DNA of 64,000 nucleotides, taken from Paenibacillus pabuli (GTDB lineage: Bacteria; Bacillota; Bacilli; Paenibacillales; Paenibacillaceae). The position numbers were made by a program, and so were the translations under genes. The notes beneath the pieces were generated by a model. It was not told where the DNA came from, ran no database searches, and saw nothing but the letters and a program-made list of their open reading frames with translations. Position 1 is the stretch's first letter. Every line of letters starts with the position of its first letter. The stretch spans positions 62,001 through 126,000 of the forward strand of contig NZ_JBDOIO010000001.1 of the NCBI RefSeq assembly GCF_039831995.1, written 5' to 3'. Below are positions 14,995 to 24,056 of the stretch, one piece after another.

Positions 14995-16179
14995 ATGTTC
15001 CGATATTTAATTATCAGAAACTTCCAATCTATCAAGGAACTTATACTACGTGACCTTGATTATGGAGCAATTGCCCTCAAAGGTGAGAACGAAATTGGTA
15101 AAGGTTCATTCAGAAAGTCTATTGAAGCACTATTTACTGATATAGCCGCTGTGCATATGAAATATAATTTGCGTCATGGAGCATCGTCTATTTACATCGA
15201 AGCTGGTTTGATGACAGGTAATGTTGTAAAACGTTCCTTCGGTGCTGAGAAATATTCGTATATGTTTGACGAAAATGGTACATTGATTGCGGATGACATG
15301 GTAAAAATCCGTGAACACTTTAATCTATATTACGATGAACAAAGTAAGCAATTACTTAATATTCGTCGACCTGAAGATCCTCTTATTGGTGTATACACTT
15401 CACCGATGCAGAACTTTAAAATTATTCAGCAAGCTTTGGGAACTCAAGTGTTGACTCAAGATGTGGCACGGGCTAAGGCTGATATGTTAGAACTTGAAAA
15501 GTCTGTAAAAGATAAATCATCTCAAATTTTGGAGTTGCGTAACGATTTACGTAATATTCCAGATATCACTATTGACACTTCGGAAGCTGAACGAGAGTTC
15601 GAAGCAGAAATGGACATTCTGGATAAGATGGAGCAGGCTATCGAGTTGCTGACCGACCTCGAAAATGCTGATGTCCCTGACGTACCGGAAATTGATATTT
15701 ACGATTGGGAACAGGAATTGCAGATAATCGAGAAAATGGAACAAGTTTTACAGATGGAAACTGAACTCCAACCTCTTGATCAGACTGCGACACGCTTAAC
15801 ATCATATCTCCAAGGTATGGATGTAGTAATTGGTGAACTCGAGCAGGAAATTCAAATTCTCGAAACTATCGAACAATTACAAGGTCAAGTTGCATCTTTG
15901 GAACGCTTAGAGGAATCCAATTCCGAACTTACTGCAACTGTTAAAGAACTCTCAGAAATTGTTCAGGAAGCTGAATTGTTGTTGGAGATTGATCAACATA
16001 TCTGTACATTCCAGGACATCCGGAAAATTTCCGCTAAATATAAAGAACTTCACGCTGAACATGCCGCTATTGGTGAGCGACGTGAAACTTTGATGAAAAC
16101 TAATAAATTCTGTCCGGTTGTGGCGGAAACTAACAGTTGCCCGTTCAGTGTTGATGTTTCCCAACTTGTTCGGATTTAA
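14995..16179 (+). CDS. Rad50/SbcC-like ATPase, N-terminal half
   Basis: 394 residues. The N-terminus has the SMC/Rad50 lobe layout: F-R-Y-L-I-I-R-N-F-Q-S-I, then a Walker A region G-E-N-E-I-G-K-G-S (residues 30-38) in which the usual GKS/GKT reads GKG-S. Long coiled-coil-like sequence follows (~165-360), ending in C-P-V-V-A-E-T-N-S-C-P (373-383), recalling cysteine zinc-hook or apex segments. No signature or Walker B motif is present; those occur in the separate gene at 18667. The pair probably assembles into one ATPase acting with the nuclease encoded next, in DNA end processing and recombination like T4 gp46/gp47. Confidence 0.75.
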   Translation: MFRYLIIRNFQSIKELILRDLDYGAIALKGENEIGKGSFRKSIEALFTDIAAVHMKYNLRHGASSIYIEAGLMTGNVVKRSFGAEKYSYMFDENGTLIADDMVKIREHFNLYYDEQSKQLLNIRRPEDPLIGVYTSPMQNFKIIQQALGTQVLTQDVARAKADMLELEKSVKDKSSQILELRNDLRNIPDITIDTSEAEREFEAEMDILDKMEQAIELLTDLENADVPDVPEIDIYDWEQELQIIEKMEQVLQMETELQPLDQTATRLTSYLQGMDVVIGELEQEIQILETIEQLQGQVASLERLEESNSELTATVKELSEIVQEAELLLEIDQHICTFQDIRKISAKYKELHAEHAAIGERRETLMKTNKFCPVVAETNSCPFSVDVSQLVRI

Positions 16180-16192
16180 TAGGAGGTAAGCA

Positions 16193-17170
16193 ATGAGTAG
16201 AATAGCTGTTATTCCTGACTTGGAATTATACGACCGCGAGATTGGTCATACACGTGGATACTCTGATGAATCACTCAAAAACTTGGATGATATTATCGAC
16301 AAGATTATTGAGAATAACTTTGATATGGCGTTATTTGCCGGAGACTTGGTTTACAACCCTTTCAGGTCTGAAACTTACCGAGCACAGGTATATCGTCGGT
16401 TTATGAGATTGAATAACTATCTTTCGTCAAAAATGCCCGATGGGGTTAAAATTGTACGACTTGATGGTGAGACTGAAGTGGTAAATAACACTATTTTCGC
16501 TGTGCAAGGCAACCACGATAAATCACCCAATAAGGAAACTTTCTTTAAGTTCCTTTTGGATACCGGTATGATCTATACCCCGATCGAAATGTACGATGAT
16601 AAATGGAGCATCAATTTACTCCACTACCAAAAGGATGCTAAAGCCGCAATTGAACAATCATATGCACGCGGACGTGACTCGAGTAAGTATAATATTGATG
16701 CAATGCATCTCGAATTGGACGGTGCAGGTATCATCAATGCCTTCGGTGAATTGACATCCTACGGATGGAATTTGTTGAAAGCCGATCTCACTATCGCAGC
16801 TCATTTACACAACGCTAACGAGTTGGTTGAGCATGAACGTAGTGATGGAACTAAGTTTAGGCTCTCCGTACCTGGTAGTATCGGACGGACTAAACTGAAC
16901 ATGTCTACTCAACGCGACTTCGCTCAGTTTGTTACGGTTAACTTGTTGACACGTGAAGAAAAACACGAAGCTATTGAGTTGAAAAATTGGCAGGAGTTCT
17001 TTGATCTTGGATCATCGATCAGAACACAGCGTCTCGAGAAATCATTGGGATCCTATTCCAAGGATTTGGAAATTCATCACTTCAAGTCTTTCGACCCGAA
17101 GGAAATGTTGAATTCTATGGGATTGCCGCAGGATGTACTGGAAACAGCTTTGTCCTATATTAGCCAGTAA
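16193..17170 (+). CDS. Mre11/SbcD-like nuclease (gp47-like)
   Basis: 325 residues, ATG behind AGGAGG. It carries metallophosphoesterase motifs in Mre11 order: P-D-L-E (residue 9; the usual DxH reads D-x-E), G-D-L-V (50-51), G-N-H-D-K (106-109), a central histidine region (M-H-L, ~172) and A-H-L-H (204-206). The C-terminal part would be the capping/Rad50-binding domain. It is expected to be the nuclease partner of the split Rad50-like ATPase around it. The altered first motif could change metal use or activity. Confidence 0.8.
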   Translation: MSRIAVIPDLELYDREIGHTRGYSDESLKNLDDIIDKIIENNFDMALFAGDLVYNPFRSETYRAQVYRRFMRLNNYLSSKMPDGVKIVRLDGETEVVNNTIFAVQGNHDKSPNKETFFKFLLDTGMIYTPIEMYDDKWSINLLHYQKDAKAAIEQSYARGRDSSKYNIDAMHLELDGAGIINAFGELTSYGWNLLKADLTIAAHLHNANELVEHERSDGTKFRLSVPGSIGRTKLNMSTQRDFAQFVTVNLLTREEKHEAIELKNWQEFFDLGSSIRTQRLEKSLGSYSKDLEIHHFKSFDPKEMLNSMGLPQDVLETALSYISQ

Positions 17171-17239
17171 TATCTCACTACTATCTCTAATTGGTCAATT
17201 TAATTAAATAATATGAGGAAATGGAAAGGAGATTTACCA

Positions 17240-17506
17240 ATGTCTAATATTCGCGATGAATATCAAGAAGTCTCTGCACTGTACAAAAAGGCTGAAACTC
17301 AGCTGAACGACGTTATGGCTGAGATTCGGGTAAAACGTCCAATGGTAGATAAAATTAAGGCTGAACTCGCGGCTAAAGGGGTTCACTTTGATAAACTGGA
17401 GGACTTGCAAGCTATCTTCAACTTGCGTTCAGGAGAGTTTACACGGAAGGTGCAGAATGCACGATCGCAACTGAGTAAATTTACAAATAACCCTCCGGGT
17501 ATCTAA
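17240..17506 (+). CDS. Small coiled-coil protein in the recombination operon
   Basis: 88 residues from the ATG at 17240 behind AAAGGAG; a shorter leader frame begins at 17213. Heptad-like charged helices with a conserved-looking V-K-R-P-M-V-D-K. Lies between the nuclease and the clamp genes. May be an accessory factor. Family unknown. Confidence 0.65.
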   Translation: MSNIRDEYQEVSALYKKAETQLNDVMAEIRVKRPMVDKIKAELAAKGVHFDKLEDLQAIFNLRSGEFTRKVQNARSQLSKFTNNPPGI

Positions 17507-17567
17507 GTAATTATACTTATCTATTAACTTATACTATAATATACGATTTAAGGAGCGATTTATCTCA

Positions 17568-18665
17568 ATGCCGATACTTACAGTTAAACGTGATGAACTT
17601 AAAAAAGGTATGCAAAAAACTTCTAAAATTGCCGGATCATCCTCCAACTTGGATAACATGCGGGCATACTACTTTGTAGTCAAAGACGGTACAATGACCC
17701 TGGCTTCCTCTGACTTAAAACTGACCTTGTTCGCTAAAGTAGCAGCTGTTGTAGAAGAAGATCTTCCTGTATTTGCAGTAGACTCTAAACGTCTCGACGA
17801 ACTGGTAAAACTGTCAGAAGATGAAATCTCATTTGAGCCGGTTGGTGGCGAAGTTAAGATTCAAACTGGTAGTTATAAGACTTCTTGGGCAATGAAGAGT
17901 ACGGAAATGTTTGAACATGACGTTTCCGAAGGCGAATGGACTGAGGAATGGAATGCGAGTGAGTTCCGTTTTGCCATTGATTCCTTACTTTCAGTGTCCG
18001 ATAAAACTCATGTTATCAATGACAGTGACAACAATATTTACTTTGATAAATTGCGTGGTTTCTGCTTCGACGGGGCGAACTTGGCTATTGTTCCTTTCCA
18101 AACTAAAGAACAGTTTGTAATCAGCAATAGTATCGGTAAGCAGTTGCGACTCCTTGCTGAGAGCGGCAAGATGAAAGTTAAGCGTATTAACGGTGATTCC
18201 ATTGTCGTTATCGAAACTGAAACTGACTTATTTTCCTTCCGTGATCCAATTTATGAGCAAGGTTATGATATTGATAACATCATCTCAAACTTGGAAGAAC
18301 AGGCTGTCCTGGCAATGACGAAAGAACCGCTATTGCGTTCACTTAAACGTATGGCATTGACTGGTGAGGACGATTTGGAAGCTGAATTGGTTATCGATTC
18401 CCCAAGTTCTGCATTGCTTTCACTTAAGACTTACGTCAAAGGTGAGCAATCTGTAGATGAATTGAAAATCAGTCGGGCTAAGGCTACAGCGCTTAATAAA
18501 ATCAGTTTCGGTTGTAACCTGAATGACTTTATTATGTTGGCTAGCTCCGTACCTTCCGATATTGTCCGTGTACACTTCTTTAATTCTCGACAAGCTGGTA
18601 CCTTGCTGAGCGTACAAGATGAAAGTAAACGCTTTGTAGGCTACTTATCCTACGAGGAAGCTTAA
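17568..18665 (+). CDS. DnaN-like DNA sliding clamp (putative)
   Basis: 365 residues, the length of bacterial beta clamps (~366). The first third matches the style of clamp domain I: T-L-A-S-S-D-L-K-L-T-L-F, then V-F-A-V-D-S-K-R-L-D-E-L-V-K, then V-K-I-Q-T-G-S-Y-K. Repeated strand/helix units continue through the chain, compatible with three clamp domains. A sliding clamp tethers polymerase and repair factors to DNA. Its position between recombination genes suits a replisome role. Its stop is one base before the start of the next gene. Confidence 0.65.
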   Translation: MPILTVKRDELKKGMQKTSKIAGSSSNLDNMRAYYFVVKDGTMTLASSDLKLTLFAKVAAVVEEDLPVFAVDSKRLDELVKLSEDEISFEPVGGEVKIQTGSYKTSWAMKSTEMFEHDVSEGEWTEEWNASEFRFAIDSLLSVSDKTHVINDSDNNIYFDKLRGFCFDGANLAIVPFQTKEQFVISNSIGKQLRLLAESGKMKVKRINGDSIVVIETETDLFSFRDPIYEQGYDIDNIISNLEEQAVLAMTKEPLLRSLKRMALTGEDDLEAELVIDSPSSALLSLKTYVKGEQSVDELKISRAKATALNKISFGCNLNDFIMLASSVPSDIVRVHFFNSRQAGTLLSVQDESKRFVGYLSYEEA

Positions 18666-18666
18666 T

Positions 18667-19380
18667 ATGGGATTTCGCGAAGAGTACAAAGAATTCCAAC
18701 GGGACCTTGACAAAATCAAGGCCCGTCGGGAAGTCTATGACGAGAGCCGGGCTACCACTACTTTACGTATAGCTAAGCTTGATGAGTTGATTGAAGTTGA
18801 AAGTGCCGAATTAAACGTACTTCGCGAGTCACACAAGGCTTTGCAAAAAGTCCTTGGAGCGATTAACGACAATGGTCGCGAAGGTATGGAAGACACTATC
18901 AATAAGGCTCTTAAAGTCGCTGTACCTAAACGCAATTACCAAGTAAGTATTACAGATTATGAGCACGCTAGAAATGGTTGGTGTACGGATATCTCGTTCG
19001 TTTCAAGTCAAATGGGTAAGGACTTGGATCCACGACATCAATCAGGTGAAGCAGCTAAGCAAACTCTATCTGTATCATTAATTTTCTCTTATATTGCATT
19101 TGCTGGACGTACTCATTTCATCTTCTTCGATGAGTCATTCGGTGGAGTTTACGGTAACAATACCAGAAACATTGGTAAGGTTATTCAGACTCTTGCCTCG
19201 ATTAACAAATTCCAAGTCTTCTTAATTAACCAAGATCCTAGCATGTTTGATGTTCCTGGAATGCGGATTATCGAATTGGACTTGGCTGATACTGACGAAG
19301 GTTTGAAAGTAGTTAATGACTATATTGTCGAAAATGAAACTGGAGATATCGAAGAAATTGAAGCGGTAGGAATTATCTAA
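18667..19380 (+). CDS. Rad50/SbcC-like ATPase, C-terminal half
   Basis: 237 residues. The N-terminal ~75 residues are coiled-coil-like. Then come the ABC signature-like S-G-E-A-A-K-Q (126-132), Walker B H-F-I-F-F-D-E (150-156) with the catalytic Glu, and a D-loop-like S-F-G-G-V-Y-G segment. There is no Walker A. This complements the N-terminal half encoded at 14995, so the ATPase is split into two polypeptides separated by three genes. Start ATG overlaps the clamp stop region. Same expected role: DNA end processing with the Mre11-like nuclease. Confidence 0.78.
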   Translation: MGFREEYKEFQRDLDKIKARREVYDESRATTTLRIAKLDELIEVESAELNVLRESHKALQKVLGAINDNGREGMEDTINKALKVAVPKRNYQVSITDYEHARNGWCTDISFVSSQMGKDLDPRHQSGEAAKQTLSVSLIFSYIAFAGRTHFIFFDESFGGVYGNNTRNIGKVIQTLASINKFQVFLINQDPSMFDVPGMRIIELDLADTDEGLKVVNDYIVENETGDIEEIEAVGII

Positions 19381-19384
19381 CGCT

Positions 19385-19505
19385 CGAATATCTCAAATCT
19401 CAACTTAATCTCAAGTGTGAAAGTTTTGGGATAAAAGTGAGATTTACCTTAAAATTCAGGGATTTTGGGAAGACGAAGAGTAGTCTCATTTTTATCTCAA
19501 ATTGA
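19385..19505. repeat. Cluster of TCTCA repeats
   Basis: ATCTCAA-like units occur three times in ~30 bases (19387-19414), with further direct and inverted copies to ~19505 (GTGAGATT, TAGTCTCATT, ATCTCAAATTGAG). The stretch 19381-19657 has no supported gene. It may be an operator array or a binding site cluster. Confidence 0.45.
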
Positions 19506-19506
19506 G

Positions 19507-19544
19507 TCTTGCGTTGCTCGGATACATCTAGGAGTAACGCAAGA
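19507..19544 (+). terminator. Strong hairpin, probable terminator
   Basis: TCTTGCGTTGCTC (19507-19519) pairs with GAGTAACGCAAGA (19532-19544) over a 12-base loop, followed by TTATTACTTTTAT. It closes the recombination operon or attenuates the next gene. Confidence 0.6.
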
Positions 19545-19657
19545 TTATTACTTTTATGGTCAATTTAAGAAATATACCGACTATAATGTAATTAAGCGTG
19601 AAACTCGTTCTCTAAGGAACGATTATTGCTTTCATTCACTGGGGGTTGATTATTTAT

Positions 19658-20314
19658 ATGGAACAGGCATCGATAAAATCCCTTGTGCGACTCGTAATGG
19701 GTGCGCAGGATTTTGAAGAATTTTCACTACATCTACGCACACGGGGTGCTTCTGAGGAAGGAATACAGCCTTTGTGGGAACATTATATGTTTCTACTCAA
19801 GTCTTCATTTCTTAGTCCTTGGGTAAGCGATTGTTTGATGCAACTGGCAAAGTTAGATGAGACTGCACGTAAGTACGAGTTCACTACTTCTAAAGTAAGA
19901 ACTGATGTCTATCGAACTAGTCAGGCATATTCAAACTATTTTCCTTTTGATATTTTTGAACTGGCTTTCACTGGTGGAATCACCGAAGACGTACTGACAG
20001 ATAACAAAAAAATCATGGATCGTCTCTGGAAAAAATACAAACCTGTCGTGGAGTCTGCTAAATTAGCAGATGTTTTTGCTGTTGATATCATGGAATTTAT
20101 TGATAGACCAGAAAAGCACACTATTTCAGACGAAGAATTCGATGAGTTGCGTGCAGTATTAAGTCGACTCAGTAAAGAACACTTGCGAACACTTTTGGAG
20201 TTAACTGATTCCCAAAGTCTCCGTTATGGATTATACCTATTGACTGGTACTTCACTGGACGAAGTTGATGGTAAGAGATCATCGCTATTGAAGGACGCTG
20301 TTGGACTTAATTAG
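19658..20314 (+). CDS. Hypothetical helical protein
   Basis: 218 residues from the ATG at 19658, 12 bases after GGGGG; a TTG at 19646 is an alternative. Mostly helical, with clusters W-K-K-Y-K-P and E-F-D-E-L-R. No known domain. Directly precedes the diguanylate cyclase gene, 12 bases apart. Confidence 0.65.
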   Translation: MEQASIKSLVRLVMGAQDFEEFSLHLRTRGASEEGIQPLWEHYMFLLKSSFLSPWVSDCLMQLAKLDETARKYEFTTSKVRTDVYRTSQAYSNYFPFDIFELAFTGGITEDVLTDNKKIMDRLWKKYKPVVESAKLADVFAVDIMEFIDRPEKHTISDEEFDELRAVLSRLSKEHLRTLLELTDSQSLRYGLYLLTGTSLDEVDGKRSSLLKDAVGLN

Positions 20315-20326
20315 GAGGTTAGCTTG

Positions 20327-21454
20327 ATGGAGTCGATTTCTTGGCAGATTTACTTTATGCTAGCATCATGTTTCAACCTTATCATTGTATTTTACATGTT
20401 ATTGAGACTTTATGCGACTCGGTCGAATAAATCTTATATTCAATTCTCTGGATATGTGTTATTCAACTTCCTCATGTACTGTGGAATGTTTTATGTCATT
20501 AATAGCATGGAAAATACTCCTTCATTATCTGAAGGTTATGTATCACTTATATTTTCATCATGGTCATTAATTTCATTTGTGTTAATGAATGCCGGAATTT
20601 ACCGACTGTATAAGGCATTTACTTTTGAAGCACAGATGACTACATACTTAGCAATCGCCTTTGTAGTTATCTTTTCCTTAATATCCTTAATGTTTAGTCC
20701 GCGCGTCTATGCTTCAATTTTCATCTTTTTTGATATTGTGGCGTTGGTACTCTCGATGTTATTGGTCCGACGTTTCGTGGAGCAGAAAGTTAAATTTACA
20801 TTTAGCTTAATCGGAATCTGGTCCTTGACAATTCTTTTCAGCCTTGATACACTATTCCAGATTGATCAGATCATCACGACATCGATTTATGGATTAACAT
20901 TTATTGGATATAGTATTTTCTTTATTATCATTTTTGAGCGATCTATTGAGTTGATGCAGCTTGTATACCATTCATCTATCACTGATGGCTTAACCGGACT
21001 ATATAACCGGAAATATTTTTACAGCTTCTTGGAACGTGAAATTAAAATTAACAGCAATGTTGGAGCAATCTTCACGGATATTGATAATTTTAAGAAGCTC
21101 AATGATACGCAAGGTCACCAAAAAGGTGATGAAGCCCTTCGACATGTAGCTAAGATTGCCAAGGAAGTATCTGACGGAATCGGTATAGCTGGTCGTTATG
21201 GTGGTGAGGAAATTGTCCTAATTATCCTTGGTGGCAATATTAAAGAACTGGCTGAACTTTTACGGGCGCGGATTGAAAAAGAAGCTGGGGTCACGGTAAG
21301 CGTCGGATATCATACATATGCACCTGGAACTTCCCCTGGGGACTTCCTTAAACAGTCCGATATCGCTATGTATCATTCGAAACAAAATGGTAAAAACCGG
21401 GTCACCGGATATAAGGAGTTATCTCCGGAGCAACTTGCTCTCATGGCTAAATAA
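20327..21454 (+). CDS. Membrane-bound GGDEF diguanylate cyclase
   Basis: 375 residues from the ATG at 20327 behind AGGAGG (a TTG three bases earlier is possible). Residues ~1-205 hold about seven hydrophobic segments. The C-terminal GGDEF domain has D-G-L-T-G-L-Y-N-R-K, F-T-D-I-D-N-F-K-K-L-N-D and the active-site loop R-Y-G-G-E-E-I (292-296), which is catalytically competent. No RxxD inhibitory site precedes the loop, so product feedback is not expected. It makes the second messenger c-di-GMP, which controls motility and surface growth in hosts. No EAL or HD-GYP domain is attached. Confidence 0.92.
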   Translation: MESISWQIYFMLASCFNLIIVFYMLLRLYATRSNKSYIQFSGYVLFNFLMYCGMFYVINSMENTPSLSEGYVSLIFSSWSLISFVLMNAGIYRLYKAFTFEAQMTTYLAIAFVVIFSLISLMFSPRVYASIFIFFDIVALVLSMLLVRRFVEQKVKFTFSLIGIWSLTILFSLDTLFQIDQIITTSIYGLTFIGYSIFFIIIFERSIELMQLVYHSSITDGLTGLYNRKYFYSFLEREIKINSNVGAIFTDIDNFKKLNDTQGHQKGDEALRHVAKIAKEVSDGIGIAGRYGGEEIVLIILGGNIKELAELLRARIEKEAGVTVSVGYHTYAPGTSPGDFLKQSDIAMYHSKQNGKNRVTGYKELSPEQLALMAK

Positions 21455-21484
21455 CCAGTCTGATTTCAGACTGGTTAATTATTT
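21453..21484 (+). terminator. Terminator overlapping the GGDEF stop codon
   Basis: AACCAGTCTGA pairs with TCAGACTGGTT across a two-base loop, then AATTATTTT. Confidence 0.8.
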
Positions 21485-21512
21485 TATATGGGTAAATTTG
21501 AGGAGGTATAGT

Positions 21513-21890
21513 ATGTACGTTCCAAAACAAATTCTTATCGAGCAATCTGGAAAAATCCCTTATGGCACTTATGGTAATGTAGAGGAATTTCAGGCTGTTA
21601 AAAATTACCGCGCTGAGAACTTCAAACTAAGTGGTGAAGATACAACACTGGCTTATCGGAGCCGAACCACGAATATTGAATGTTTTGAGTACGAGGATAG
21701 GTACTACGCATTCGTATATAGTTCCTCAGGATTTACTTACCATCACTACGCAATCATGGTCGGACTAGCTGAGCAGTTGTATGAGTTTCTGACTCGTGAT
21801 TGTTCGGAATATGGAATAGATGTTGATGAGGTAGCAAGTGATTTCCGAGAATTGGGTCTACATGATCCTGATTGGAATGGAATCTTATAA
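21513..21890 (+). CDS. Hypothetical protein
   Basis: 125 residues from the ATG at 21513 behind GAGGAGG. Alpha/beta composition with Y-R-S-R-T-T-N and an acidic C-terminal helix. No recognised motif. Confidence 0.7.
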   Translation: MYVPKQILIEQSGKIPYGTYGNVEEFQAVKNYRAENFKLSGEDTTLAYRSRTTNIECFEYEDRYYAFVYSSSGFTYHHYAIMVGLAEQLYEFLTRDCSEYGIDVDEVASDFRELGLHDPDWNGIL

Positions 21891-21902
21891 AGGAGGAACA
21901 AA

Positions 21903-22265
21903 ATGTATCATACATTTCAGGTAGTACGAAATTGTGAGGATTACGACGGAAATATGATTCCTAACGAACTTTACAGTGTACAGGAACATCCAATCAACAA
22001 GGATTTGTTTTATGTGAATTTTGGTGGACAGGATGAAGCATTATATCCACGTAGTGAGTTCGATTTTCTCATTACTACTGAATTAATTTATCGGCAATAT
22101 TTTGGGGATATTCAGCTACCTATCATTAGCAAGAACTATAATGGTCAGAGTTTTACTTTTATTAATCCAGATAGTCAGCAGCAACTAGCTTACATGGCCG
22201 ACGTTACTGTGATTCCATTGGAAGAAGCTTACCGGATTAATTGTGGAACTGTAATTAAACTTTAA
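21903..22265 (+). CDS. Hypothetical protein
   Basis: 120 residues, ATG behind AAAGGAGG. Beta-rich, small-domain character (F-Y-V-N-F-G-G-Q-D-E-A). Followed by a 196-base gap containing a TCGTAAACA element at ~22274 and small hairpins (CTTGAGTT..AACTCGAG) but no gene. Confidence 0.65.
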   Translation: MYHTFQVVRNCEDYDGNMIPNELYSVQEHPINKDLFYVNFGGQDEALYPRSEFDFLITTELIYRQYFGDIQLPIISKNYNGQSFTFINPDSQQQLAYMADVTVIPLEEAYRINCGTVIKL

Positions 22266-22461
22266 TTGAGTCCTTAATGTGTCGTAAACAGTTAATAGAT
22301 GATGAAATACTTGAGTTATGATATAAACTCGAGTTAATAGGAAGACTAAAAATGTGTAAGGGGTGGTAATCATACCATTTTAACACTCAATAAATCATCT
22401 AGTTTCGGCACAGTTATCACACTTCAGGACTCAGCATAATATAACTAGGGGGAAATAATAA

Positions 22462-23079
22462 ATGTACGAGAATGAAAATGTTTTATATTTGTCGGAATAT
22501 ACTGATTTGGTGGACAAGTCGTTCATGAATATGGAAGCGTTGAACCTGTTCTATAGCTGTCAGCGCGGTTCCGAGGTTGACTTCAGTAATGTGAATATTG
22601 ACCATTATCAGGTTATTCCTTTGGCTGAATTGTTGGAATCATTCGACTTGAATCCTATCAATCTAACATACCCTAACGATATTTTACTGTTGACTGCGTT
22701 GCATTTGGTACGTGAGCCGAAAATCAGCTATGACGAATTTATTGATGCATTCCATGTTCGTTTCCCAGTAGGGACTGTATGTATCAAGGATACATTGTTC
22801 TGTATTGACAATCCGCGTGTCGGAAAAACTACAAACGTATTGGTAATTGAGGAAATTCGCCCATTGAGTGTGCGGGTTCGTCGTTATCATGCTAGTGCGT
22901 TTGATCCGGATGTTTACTACGGCCGTGGAGGTCCGAATGCTACTTCAAATTACATTATCGAGAATTTGGATATGAATAGTCTTTATCATAAAAATCCATT
23001 TCTCCGTCATGCTATTAATCAGCAAGAAGTTGATGCACTCGATTACTTCTTCCCTGAAGGTAGCATTATCATCCAATAA
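22462..23079 (+). CDS. Hypothetical protein
   Basis: 205 residues, ATG behind AGGGGG. Contains P-V-G-T-V-C-I-K-D-T and V-R-V-R-R-Y-H, suggesting a beta-barrel-like middle. No known family. Confidence 0.7.
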   Translation: MYENENVLYLSEYTDLVDKSFMNMEALNLFYSCQRGSEVDFSNVNIDHYQVIPLAELLESFDLNPINLTYPNDILLLTALHLVREPKISYDEFIDAFHVRFPVGTVCIKDTLFCIDNPRVGKTTNVLVIEEIRPLSVRVRRYHASAFDPDVYYGRGGPNATSNYIIENLDMNSLYHKNPFLRHAINQQEVDALDYFFPEGSIIIQ

Positions 23080-23102
23080 CTCAATCACGGGGAGGTTACA
23101 GT

Positions 23103-23402
23103 ATGAAAGATCGTATTTTAGTACTGCAGGACTTCTTCGAGAGAAATACCGGAAGGCCTTTGATGATATACCAGGGCGATTATTCTAGTGGTTATTCTAT
23201 GTATGCCGGTGATGAAACTGTACAGATGACCACTATCCGTAATAACGAACTCCGAGTTAAGGTAAAAGAATCAGAAGATATCAATATCTTTGAGGAAAAG
23301 CTTATCTCCAACTTGGAGGTCAATGACGAGCGTGTACGTGTCACTTTTTACGGTTACGAAAGTCGCTATGTTGAATATCATTCACGGGCAATGTATAAAT
23401 AA
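23103..23402 (+). CDS. Small hypothetical protein
   Basis: 99 residues, ATG behind GGGGAGG. Beta-rich with G-D-Y-S-S-G-Y-S. Ends at the terminator at 23407. Function unknown. Confidence 0.65.
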   Translation: MKDRILVLQDFFERNTGRPLMIYQGDYSSGYSMYAGDETVQMTTIRNNELRVKVKESEDINIFEEKLISNLEVNDERVRVTFYGYESRYVEYHSRAMYK

Positions 23403-23406
23403 AATT

Positions 23407-23438
23407 AAAAGACCGTCAGTATATCTGGCGGTCTTTTT
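23407..23438 (+). terminator. Hairpin terminator
   Basis: AAAAGACCGTCAG pairs with CTGGCGGTCTTTT (one wobble) around TATAT, then a T-run. Confidence 0.85.
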
Positions 23439-23521
23439 ACATATCAACTTAGGTGCTAAACTATTATATTGAAAGTGATAAAATAAGTTAGGTTATCCTT
23501 AGTAAACGGAGGTATTTTAAT

Positions 23522-23971
23522 ATGGACTTAGACAAGGAAGACCTGATCCAGAAGTATAGAGGGCGCTTAAAATCGAGTATGAAGTTCGTAATTTTAGTAT
23601 TATCTATAGTTATTTTTAGTATCATTGCTGTTAATATCCATTTCTTTTATTTACTCTGGTCAAACACTTCGGACAGCGACTACTTGAAGATTAGAAACGG
23701 GTTAACAATGATTTACGGAATTTCCTTTGTATTACCTTTCATAATACTGCCTTTCAAGAAAATTAACAAGTATGTAAGGTACGCACTATTTTTACCAGCA
23801 CTTTTTGAATTTTCAATTATCGCAAATATTTATCTTGTATCTCAGGGCGACGCAGTTGAGAACCTGATCACTTACTCACTTATTGCAATTATCTTGATAG
23901 TAATTATATTTGCAGCTTACAACGCATACAAATTAAGTGAACTCGCTGAGGTTCCAGTTAAAAATAATTAA
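23522..23971 (+). CDS. Four-helix membrane protein
   Basis: 149 residues, ATG. The charged N-terminus (D-L-D-K-E-D) is followed by four hydrophobic segments at about 20-45, 60-80, 87-107 and 115-135. No known transporter or enzyme motif. Confidence 0.7.
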   Translation: MDLDKEDLIQKYRGRLKSSMKFVILVLSIVIFSIIAVNIHFFYLLWSNTSDSDYLKIRNGLTMIYGISFVLPFIILPFKKINKYVRYALFLPALFEFSIIANIYLVSQGDAVENLITYSLIAIILIVIIFAAYNAYKLSELAEVPVKNN

Positions 23972-24056
23972 CGGAAATGATACTCTTTTTAGATCCATAC
24001 ACATTCTCGAACAGTATTAAAAGAGAGAAAAAGAAAATAAAATAGAGGTTCTAATT

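Noticed and set aside
19465..19716. Possible 83-residue protein from a TTG
   Set aside because: It runs through a strong hairpin and overlaps the better gene at 19658 in another frame; no ribosome binding site.
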